A DNA stretch of 64,000 nucleotides. It comes from Flavobacteriaceae bacterium. GTDB lineage: Bacteria; Bacteroidota; Bacteroidia; Flavobacteriales; Flavobacteriaceae. The first letter of the stretch is position 1, and each line of letters starts with the position of its first letter. A model generated the notes under the pieces. The model worked only from the letters and a program-made list of their open reading frames with translations, made no database searches and was not told the origin of the DNA. Positions 9,911 through 17,047 of the stretch are shown here, piece by piece. The position numbers and the translations under genes were made by a program. The stretch lies in contig JADGEL010000002.1 in the NCBI GenBank assembly GCA_016744415.1, positions 372,001-436,000 on the forward strand, in the 5' to 3' direction.

Positions 9911-10375
9911 ATGATAGAAACTCTAGATGATATTGATTTAAAAATCTTACGAATATTACAAAAGGATTCTAAGAAAACTACCAAAGAAATTGCTGACATC
10001 ATCAACTTATCAGCATCGCCAGTTTATGAACGCACCCGTAAACTAGAGAAAAAAGGATATATAAAAAAGTATGTTGCACTGTTAGATAAAAAAATGGTGC
10101 GCAGACCTGTGACAGCAATCTGTATGGTTTCTTTGCGCTATCACAATGAAGGGTTTATTGATAAATTTGAGAAGCAAATTAAAGCATTGGACGAAGTTCA
10201 GGAATGTTATCATATGGCTGGTAAAGTTGATTTTTTCTTAAAAATAAATATTCAGAGCCTTGATTTATACCACGACTTTGTTCGTTCAAAACTTTCTAAG
10301 ATTGAAAATATTGGGTTTTTAGAAAGCTCATTTGTTTTAAAGGAAATTTCGCATACCACCGAATATTTTATTTAA
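9911..10375 (+). CDS. Lrp/AsnC-family transcriptional regulator
   Basis: 154 aa. The N-terminal winged helix-turn-helix (residues 4-60, including DLKILRILQKDSKKTTKEIA and SPVYERTRKLEKKGYIKKY) is followed by an alpha/beta RAM ligand-binding domain (residues about 70-150, including CYHMAGKVDFFLKI). Such proteins are octameric amino-acid-responsive regulators. It is divergent from the tdh-kbl operon across 169 bases of AT-rich DNA. By position it probably controls threonine degradation and its own gene; the effector is not evident from sequence. Confidence 0.9.
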   Translation: MIETLDDIDLKILRILQKDSKKTTKEIADIINLSASPVYERTRKLEKKGYIKKYVALLDKKMVRRPVTAICMVSLRYHNEGFIDKFEKQIKALDEVQECYHMAGKVDFFLKINIQSLDLYHDFVRSKLSKIENIGFLESSFVLKEISHTTEYFI

Positions 10376-10481
10376 TCACGGGAAGATTGCCAATTTTGAG
10401 CAATTCCAAGTAACTTGAGCCTGAAATAAAATTGCTTATTTTAACAATTATCTTATTTTTATTTTCTGATAAACACCAACT

Positions 10482-11381
10482 ATGCATGTACCTAACATTC
10501 CGCCATTAATTTATTTTGCCATCCCTTTCTTTGTAATAACTGTGATAATTGAAGGTTTGATTATAGCAAAACATTCACCAAAATCGTACAATATTAAAGA
10601 TTCTCTAACGTCAATTTCTACTGGACTTATTGGTAATGTCTTTATCGGATTAGCGTCAAAAGCTATTGTGCTTTTTCTGTTTACCTATGTTTGGGAACAT
10701 TTTAGAATTGCCACCATTCCGTTTGCTTGGTGGTCTTGGTTGTTGATTTTCTTTTTAGATGATTTTGCCTATTATTGGTTTCACAGAATTAGCCATAAAA
10801 GTAGAATCTTTTGGGCATCGCATGTGGTGCATCATTCATCACAAGAATATAATTTAAGTACAGCTTTAAGACAAACCTGGACTGGTGGTTTTTATAGTTG
10901 GATATTTTGGATTTGGTTGGGATTTATCGGTTTTCACCCATTGATGATTTTAACTCAAATGTCAATCAGTTTAATTTATCAATACTGGATACATACCGAA
11001 CTCATTAACAAAATGCCAAAATGGTTTGAGTTTATTTTTAATACACCTTCACATCATCGAGTACATCACGGAAGTAACCCTTTATATTTGGATAGAAATC
11101 ATGCAGGAATCTTAATTATTTGGGATAGAATATTTGGCACTTTTCAACCAGAACTAGCAGAAGAAAAAGTAATCTACGGATTGACTACAAATATTAAAAC
11201 ATACAATTTATTGCGAATAGCATTTCAGGAATGGGGCACTCTATTTACCGATGCTTTTAAAGCCAAAACATCTTTTGTAAACAAACTAAAATATCTCATT
11301 AAACCTCCAGGATGGAAACATGATGGCTCCGGAATATTATCTGAAGATATGTTAGAGGAATGGAAAAAGAAACATGATTGA
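10482..11381 (+). CDS. Sterol desaturase / fatty acid hydroxylase family protein
   Basis: 299 aa integral membrane protein with four to five hydrophobic segments. The histidine boxes of the di-iron hydroxylase family are present: HRISHK (HxxxH), HVVHHSSQEYN (HxxHH) and HRVHHG, with a distal NHAG. Members hydroxylate or desaturate lipids such as carotenoids, fatty acids or ether lipids in the inner membrane. The actual substrate cannot be read from the sequence. It is tail-to-tail with the SRPBCC gene, 10 bases apart. Confidence 0.88.
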   Translation: MHVPNIPPLIYFAIPFFVITVIIEGLIIAKHSPKSYNIKDSLTSISTGLIGNVFIGLASKAIVLFLFTYVWEHFRIATIPFAWWSWLLIFFLDDFAYYWFHRISHKSRIFWASHVVHHSSQEYNLSTALRQTWTGGFYSWIFWIWLGFIGFHPLMILTQMSISLIYQYWIHTELINKMPKWFEFIFNTPSHHRVHHGSNPLYLDRNHAGILIIWDRIFGTFQPELAEEKVIYGLTTNIKTYNLLRIAFQEWGTLFTDAFKAKTSFVNKLKYLIKPPGWKHDGSGILSEDMLEEWKKKHD

Positions 11382-11391
11382 TGGTTGAAAA

Positions 11392-11916
11392 TTAATTTTC
11401 CAACACTTTTTTTAATTTTGATAAACCTTGTTCAAAATCACCACCAACTGCTTTATCCATATTCATAAATAACATCATAATACTAATAGGAAATTTATTA
11501 TGCCCCGTAAAACCCCAAACTACTTTTGTAGCTTCTCCTTCTTGAAAAACTCTCAAATAAGCATCTGAAGTTGATTTCCATGGTTTTAAAAAACGCAATT
11601 GACTCGCCACTTCTTCATTTTCTTTAAAACCTGTTAGCTCTTGCTCTCCTGAACCTACATCTTTATTCCCTACCCAAGCTGATATAAATCCTATTTCACC
11701 ATCTGTACCTGTAAAAGTTTTTTCCATATCAGGATCTTTCTCTGCCCATGGACTCCATTGATCTTGATTTTTAATAAATTTCAAATAATTGTAAACCTCA
11801 GCCAAGGGTTTGTTTACTACAATACTTCTACTAACATCATAGGTTTTTGGTGCTACTACTCCGAGAATAACAATTAAGGCAACGATTCCGATAAGAATGT
11901 AAATTAGTGTTGTCAT
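11392..11916 (-). CDS. SRPBCC-family protein (polyketide cyclase-like fold)
   Basis: 174 aa. One N-terminal membrane segment (residues 2-24, YILIGIVALIVILGVV) precedes a START/SRPBCC helix-grip domain: SRSIVVNKPLAEVYNYLKFI at its start, DQWSPWAEKDPDM, and a C-terminal long helix ending LSKLKKVLEN. Such domains bind hydrophobic ligands; no catalytic function can be assigned. It is 32 bases downstream of the MBL-fold hydrolase gene on the same strand and may be cotranscribed with it. Confidence 0.8.
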   Translation of the reverse strand: MTTLIYILIGIVALIVILGVVAPKTYDVSRSIVVNKPLAEVYNYLKFIKNQDQWSPWAEKDPDMEKTFTGTDGEIGFISAWVGNKDVGSGEQELTGFKENEEVASQLRFLKPWKSTSDAYLRVFQEGEATKVVWGFTGHNKFPISIMMLFMNMDKAVGGDFEQGLSKLKKVLEN

Positions 11917-11948
11917 GTTTTTTTTATTTTTAGTAGTTAGTTGTAAAA

Positions 11949-12626
11949 TTATATTTCAATGCTGTTTCCAATTTTAAGCAAATTCAACTCCTTTCCTGCT
12001 TCTTTAAATTTGTCGATGGCTTTATCATGATCAATTTCAATATATCCAAAAGTATCATAATGATATCCCAAAATTTTATCACAATCCACAAAATTGGCTG
12101 CAATTACAGCAGATTCAATTCCCATAGTAAAATTATCACCAATCGGTAAAATGACAAGGTCTAGTTTACATTGCATCGGAATCAATTTCATATCCATGGT
12201 CAAAGCTGTATCGCCAGCTATATAAATATTCCCTTCTGAGGATTCAATAATAAAACCTCCAGGTTGCCCTCCATATTTTCCATCAGGAAAAGAGCTGGTA
12301 TGAACTGCATTGGTATAGGTAACTCGACCAAAGTCAAATTGCCAACTACCACCATGATTCATTGGGTGACCTTTTAAATCCATAGTGCCATAATGCATCA
12401 CTATTTCATAATTAGATACAATAGTTGCCCTTGTATTTTTTACAATCGTTTCTACATCTAAAATATGATCTTGATGTGCATGAGTAACGAGGATATAATC
12501 TGCTTTTAATGAATTAATATCTATAGATTTAGCTAATTCATTACCTGTAATAAACGGATCAACAATAATAGTTTTATTGCCGACTTCTATTTGTAAGCTT
12601 GCATGACCGAGGTAAGTGATTTTCAT
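11949..12626 (-). CDS. Metal-dependent hydrolase, MBL fold (UPF0173-like)
   Basis: 225 aa. The metallo-beta-lactamase signature THAHQDH (HxHxDH) is present, with further ligands in NAVHTSS, AGDTALT and LGYHYDT near the C-terminus, as in the UPF0173 family of small hydrolases. The reaction is unknown. As I recall, in many flavobacteria this gene lies directly next to menA; here menA is 7.3 kb away, with two TonB-receptor modules between. The start ATG at 12626 gives MKITYLGHASLQIE, the family's usual N-terminus. Confidence 0.85.
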   Translation of the reverse strand: MKITYLGHASLQIEVGNKTIIVDPFITGNELAKSIDINSLKADYILVTHAHQDHILDVETIVKNTRATIVSNYEIVMHYGTMDLKGHPMNHGGSWQFDFGRVTYTNAVHTSSFPDGKYGGQPGGFIIESSEGNIYIAGDTALTMDMKLIPMQCKLDLVILPIGDNFTMGIESAVIAANFVDCDKILGYHYDTFGYIEIDHDKAIDKFKEAGKELNLLKIGNSIEI

Positions 12627-12689
12627 TTTTAATAAATTAAATAGGTTCTAATAACAATCAAAATTTATACTCTTTGCAATTTACAAAAA

Positions 12690-12722
12690 AAATCACGGTA
12701 GCTATTTCAGCTACCGTGATTT
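12690..12722 (-). terminator. Intrinsic terminator of the copper-type TonB receptor gene
   Basis: A perfect 13-bp stem (AAATCACGGTAGC with GCTACCGTGATTT) and a 7-base loop. On the minus strand a run of eight T follows. It is 43 bases after the receptor stop codon. Confidence 0.9.
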
Positions 12723-12765
12723 AAATTTAAAAACTATTGAAGTAAAATTAAACTTCTATTCTTTT

Positions 12766-15027
12766 TTAAAAACTGTATTTAATATAGGTGGTAAAATTTC
12801 TACCTGGTTCATAAATTTTACCCATTAAAGTATTTGAATTTGCATAAGAAAAGTTCAAATGCTCGTAATAGGTTGTGTCAAAAATATTTAACACTGCTGC
12901 ACCAACTGATAAATTTTTAAATGGATCATAGCCAACTCGTAAATCTACAGTTGCAAAACCTGGAGTTTCTTGCTCCATGAAAGATTCTGAAACTCTTGTT
13001 TGTTCAGCAACCAATCTAGAACTCAACGCAACCCAATATTTATCTTGCTTAAACTCTACTCCTAAAATTGCAGTAAATGGTGTAATCTGAGCAAGTGGTT
13101 CATCAAAATCAATATTTTCGGCTCTTGTATAAGACACATCAGAAGTGAATCTTATTTGCTCAGTTGCTTGTACATCAAAAGAAAATTCGAATCCTACTTG
13201 TGATGCTTTATCAATATTTATAAATTGTTTTGCATACACAGGAGGAGTTGTTGGCATAAATTTTCGAGGGATATCCTCATTCACAAATGCCGTAATATAA
13301 TCTCGCAAGAATGAATAAAAAACAGATGCACTTACATTTACTATTCCTATTTTTTTAGAGAATGACAATTCTATCTGGTTGTTAATTTCTGGTTTTAAAT
13401 TAGGATTACCAACATATTCATAAGGATCAACTCCAACATTAAAATGGTTAATATATCGCTCTACCATTGATGCTGTTCGCATTCCTCTACCAAAAGCTAA
13501 CTGTGCTTGGAATCCGTTATTTTGATATTTTACAGATGCATTGGCACTGATATTAACCTCGTTCTCATCATCAATAGTTCCTCCATACAAATCCTCAAAA
13601 TCTTGAGCCGGATCATCTAAAGAAGTTGAAATAAAATCAGACCTAACCCCTGTCGTTAATGTTGTAAAATCAGCTATTTTAAATTTCCCTTCAATAAATA
13701 ACCCTATATCATTTAAGGCAGCATCTTGCCAAATTTTATCAACAAAAGTCATAGGTTGAGGCAGTGGCATCCCATTCATCATTTTTACAATTCTGGTTCT
13801 GTTTCCTTCTCTTCTAATTAAATTAGCATCTATACCCGTATAGATTCTTGAATTACCAGAAGGCTTATAAACCAATTCTGCTTTACCACCATATACCCAA
13901 ACCTCAACAGGTGATTGTGCATCAACCATCATAAAATTTGGTCGTCCTTCATTGGTCATTAAATGATCTACATACGAATGAAAAACTTTTGCCGAGATGC
14001 TTTCTATTTTGTCAGATACTTCATTTAATTTATAATCTAACCCAAGTAAATAGCTATCGTCATAAGGTGAGTCCATCGGCAAACCAGCATGATCTATATC
14101 TCTACCAAAAGATTGTCTCCAACTTAATTGCAAACGTTGTTTATCTGATGGGTTATATCCAAGCTTTATGGAGTAATCTGATGTTTTAAAAGAGGAAGGA
14201 ACCTCAACGCCATCTCCATCTTTATAATCGCCAAAATCGCGATACGAACCATTTATGTTGACATCAAACTTTTTAGCAACATATACTAAAGAAGCACCCG
14301 TAACAAAATTGTTTCCGTTGGTTTCATAACCTCCCTCTACACTTCCCTGAAGTCCGAGTTTATCTTTTGATGGTGTTTTTAAAACTAAATTTATGATTCC
14401 TCCAAAATTTTGTCCAAACCGAACGGTAAAAGGTCCTTTAACAATTTCTATTTTTTCAACTTCTTCAGGAATAATATGTGTTGTAATAGGATCCATTCTG
14501 TTGGGGCAAGCATTTAAAATTTTCATCCCTCCATCAAACTGAATATTCAATTGCTCATATTTAAATGTTCTAAAAACAGGCTCTGAGGCATATGCTCCTT
14601 TTTTTGCAATTCCAAATCCTTTAATATCCTTAAATAAATCTCCAACACTACGTGGCTGACTTATTCGTTTTGTAACATCATTAATTACAGTTGACTGCGA
14701 AATATCTTCTAACGGGTTTGCAGAAACAATAATTTCATTTAAATCTATCGGTGCCAATTGCAATTTAATAGTTTGTTGGTCCTTTAAGGCTACAGTTATA
14801 GTCTTATAACTGATATGTGAAATCTCTACCAAATCTCCTTCGGCAGCATCAATTGTAAATTCACCTTCTAAATTAGAAACGGTGTACATATTAGTCTCAA
14901 CAACTTTTATTGTTGCATTTTCAATACCTTCATTAGAATTTTCATCTACAATTTTCCCTTTTATTAATTGAGCATATGACGATGCAACAATCAGCATTAC
15001 TAAAATATTTAGTAGTATATTTTTCAT
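12766..15027 (-). CDS. TonB-dependent receptor, OprC/NosA-like (probable copper importer)
   Basis: 753 aa: signal peptide (1-19, ending SSYAQ), carboxypeptidase-regulatory-like domain (about 21-95), plug (about 112-220, with IEIVKGPFTVRFGQNFGG) and a 22-strand-type barrel ending in aromatic YIKYSF. The plug has ACPNRMDP, giving C174-x3-M178, and the barrel has VDHLMTNE, giving H355-x-M357. OprC of Pseudomonas binds copper with a CxxxM/HxM site (C143, M147, H323, M325), and the spacing between the two halves is nearly the same (181 against 180 residues). TonB-driven copper uptake across the outer membrane is therefore the best inference. The gene lies 249 bases after a CNGKCYL small-protein gene and ends at the terminator at 12690. 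Confidence 0.85.
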   Translation of the reverse strand: MKNILLNILVMLIVASSYAQLIKGKIVDENSNEGIENATIKVVETNMYTVSNLEGEFTIDAAEGDLVEISHISYKTITVALKDQQTIKLQLAPIDLNEIIVSANPLEDISQSTVINDVTKRISQPRSVGDLFKDIKGFGIAKKGAYASEPVFRTFKYEQLNIQFDGGMKILNACPNRMDPITTHIIPEEVEKIEIVKGPFTVRFGQNFGGIINLVLKTPSKDKLGLQGSVEGGYETNGNNFVTGASLVYVAKKFDVNINGSYRDFGDYKDGDGVEVPSSFKTSDYSIKLGYNPSDKQRLQLSWRQSFGRDIDHAGLPMDSPYDDSYLLGLDYKLNEVSDKIESISAKVFHSYVDHLMTNEGRPNFMMVDAQSPVEVWVYGGKAELVYKPSGNSRIYTGIDANLIRREGNRTRIVKMMNGMPLPQPMTFVDKIWQDAALNDIGLFIEGKFKIADFTTLTTGVRSDFISTSLDDPAQDFEDLYGGTIDDENEVNISANASVKYQNNGFQAQLAFGRGMRTASMVERYINHFNVGVDPYEYVGNPNLKPEINNQIELSFSKKIGIVNVSASVFYSFLRDYITAFVNEDIPRKFMPTTPPVYAKQFINIDKASQVGFEFSFDVQATEQIRFTSDVSYTRAENIDFDEPLAQITPFTAILGVEFKQDKYWVALSSRLVAEQTRVSESFMEQETPGFATVDLRVGYDPFKNLSVGAAVLNIFDTTYYEHLNFSYANSNTLMGKIYEPGRNFTTYIKYSF

Positions 15028-15276
15028 TTTATAATAGTTTTAAGTGTTAAGTTCAATCTTTAATTTATTGACTTTTCTACTTTTTATAGATTGACAAGTT
15101 TTTATTATTTTTTGCCAATCGGTTTATTCTTATATGTTTTACTTGTGATTTATACGTGTTACTTTATTACAACACATTTTCTTAAAATTCAATTAAGAAT
15201 TTAAAAATATATGTGAATCATCTTATATAAGTAATCTTACATAAAATTAAAATGCTGTCTAAAAAGTAATCGTTAT

Positions 15277-15657
15277 TTAAGATACAATTTGGGGTGGTTT
15301 AAAAACCGAAGAAATATATGGTTGCGTAAATCTATGTAGATAAAAGAAGCTATACTCTTTAACCTCTTCTACATTTTCTGTTTTAACTGACACATAATAA
15401 ATGGGAGCCACAGGATACTTTGACAAATCTATTTGAGGAACAGAATGATCATGAGTATCATGATTATTAGCCTTTTTTAATTGCTTCTCTAAATAACATT
15501 TTCCGTTACAAGCCAGGGCTGGTTTGTCTCTGTTCTCGCACAGCACACTTGCTATGTATTCTTTGTTAGAGTAATATTCAATTAAAGGAACTACTGGCTG
15601 CAGCATAGCGAACAGGTAAAGCATATAAAAAAAGGTTCCTAAAACTTGTTGTTTCAT
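15277..15657 (-). CDS. Small membrane protein with CNGKCYL motif (copy 1)
   Basis: 126 aa. A hydrophobic N-terminal segment (residues 5-27, LGTFFYMLYLFAMLQPVVPL) is followed by a cysteine cluster VLCENRDKPALACNGKCYLE (C40, C50 and C54), then a histidine/aspartate-rich stretch NNHDTHDHS and a C-terminal FKPPQIV. It is a paralogue of the gene at 19529. Similar small proteins are common in Bacteroidota near TonB receptors, without known function. The C/H content and linkage suggest metal handling at the inner membrane. The PP near the C-terminus and TM-plus-cysteine layout recall DUF2946 proteins next to proteobacterial copper receptors, but homology is not shown. Confidence 0.75.
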   Translation of the reverse strand: MKQQVLGTFFYMLYLFAMLQPVVPLIEYYSNKEYIASVLCENRDKPALACNGKCYLEKQLKKANNHDTHDHSVPQIDLSKYPVAPIYYVSVKTENVEEVKEYSFFYLHRFTQPYISSVFKPPQIVS

Positions 15658-15770
15658 TGTTTGGTTTTATGTGTCAAAAATAAAATATTTTTTGTCTTTT
15701 ATTTATGACATTTATCAGTTTTCAAAAATCTTAAATAAGAAACCCTACTCTTAAAAAAATTTAAGAAGAA

Positions 15771-15803
15771 AAAAAACACGAATGACAAGCATTCGTGTTT
15801 TTT
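15771..15803 (-). terminator. Intrinsic terminator after the BNR-repeat gene
   Basis: A perfect 14-bp inverted repeat (AAAAAACACGAATG with CATTCGTGTTTTTT) around a 5-base loop. It can act in either direction; on the minus strand it ends the 19.9-15.8 kb transcription unit and separates it from copy 1 of the CNGKCYL gene. Confidence 0.88.
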
Positions 15804-15821
15804 GATTATAAAAAGCATACA

Positions 15822-17036
15822 CTATAGGTTTACAACCTTATAAACTATTTTAGATTGCCCTTCTTCAATATTTGTCCATACTACTATAACCTGCAAATCA
15901 TTTAATTTTGCAATAACAGCATGGTCATTATTTGTTTTTGGCATGCTCAACTTCTTTTTCGTAGTTGAACCATCATTAAAAACGGAATGAAGTATAATTG
16001 AAGTATATGTTTTGTCACCTTCCATAATAAAATCTTCATAAACAATATTTGCTGTTCCATCATTAGATATTACCATTTGCGGATGTCTTCCTGATTCTGT
16101 AATTAATTGTTTATTATTAAAAAGCGAACTATTATCTGATAATTTTTCATAAAAAATACCTGCTCCGCTTTCAGCACCAGTAAACCACGCAACAGACACA
16201 TCCTTTTCTGAACTCCCTAAAGAAGGGCCTGTATGTGGACATCCATCAATTTTCCAATTATCGCTACCTAATGGTTCTGGTAGTGAAAAAGAAATACCAT
16301 TATTTTTTGATACTACTTGATACATATCACGAATTGATCCATTACTAATATTTCTAAATGCAACGTGAATCTTATCGTCATTATCAACATAAATATCTGT
16401 TCTACAACATTGACATGTAGATCCTGCAATCGGTGTTTCATCAACAAATCCTAAATTTGGATTTGTCTTAGCAAAATACAACGTGCTTCCATCTTTGTCT
16501 TTTTCCATTTTACGACTATCAAGCCAAGTAAGTCCAAGCTCTCCATCTGGCAATAAAGTTAAATCATAAAAACTCTGGCTTTGTGCTTGTTCATCATCAA
16601 CCAACTTTTTCTTTTTTGACCAAGTAACACCATTATCTTTAGAAACAGAATAATAGATACTACCCGCAAATCTTCTTTTAGAATTTGGCGTTGTAAATCT
16701 AAATACTGCATACAATACCCCATCTGCTGCACGTGTCACTTTGGGCATTGACTCATGATGTGATTGTAATCCTTTTGATGAAGTAACTATTATTTCTTTT
16801 CCAAACTGTTGCTTCTTTGCATCAAATACCTTGTACTTTAGAATTGATGTTTTACTTGTATCAATTTCTTCGGTCCAATTTAAAATAAGTTCTTGATTAA
16901 TACCTCTACTTATATATGGTCCCATTGCATTAAAATTAGAATTGGATACAACATAAAGTTTATCCTCCTCATTTTCTACAAACCCAGTTAGGACAAATAT
17001 AAATGCTATTAATAAAATCGATTTTATTGTTCTCAT
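15822..17036 (-). CDS. BNR/sialidase-like beta-propeller protein with CQCC motif
   Basis: 404 aa, hydrophobic N-terminal signal (residues 1-20), then a repeated beta-propeller pattern. A classic Asp-box SKDNGVTWS and a second SKNNGISFS are visible. It is often named exo-alpha-sialidase, but I see no sialidase arginine triad or sialic acid genes nearby. The distinctive features are STCQCCRTD (three cysteines) and DGCPHTGPS, which could form a metal or disulfide site. It begins 11 bases after the TonB receptor at 17048-19381, so it is cotranscribed with it; a periplasmic or surface metal-binding role is inferred. Confidence 0.75.
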   Translation of the reverse strand: MRTIKSILLIAFIFVLTGFVENEEDKLYVVSNSNFNAMGPYISRGINQELILNWTEEIDTSKTSILKYKVFDAKKQQFGKEIIVTSSKGLQSHHESMPKVTRAADGVLYAVFRFTTPNSKRRFAGSIYYSVSKDNGVTWSKKKKLVDDEQAQSQSFYDLTLLPDGELGLTWLDSRKMEKDKDGSTLYFAKTNPNLGFVDETPIAGSTCQCCRTDIYVDNDDKIHVAFRNISNGSIRDMYQVVSKNNGISFSLPEPLGSDNWKIDGCPHTGPSLGSSEKDVSVAWFTGAESGAGIFYEKLSDNSSLFNNKQLITESGRHPQMVISNDGTANIVYEDFIMEGDKTYTSIILHSVFNDGSTTKKKLSMPKTNNDHAVIAKLNDLQVIVVWTNIEEGQSKIVYKVVNL

Positions 17037-17047
17037 AAATTCTTTAT

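Noticed and set aside
15179-15199. TTCTTAA-AATTCAA-TTAAGAA inverted repeat before the copper-type receptor
   Set aside because: Such short AT-only palindromes are expected by chance in this AT-rich DNA; too weak to call an operator.
15822-17036. A sialic acid utilisation locus suggested by the sialidase-like protein
   Set aside because: No sialic acid lyase, transporter or SusCD pair nearby; the protein lies in a metal-type receptor operon.
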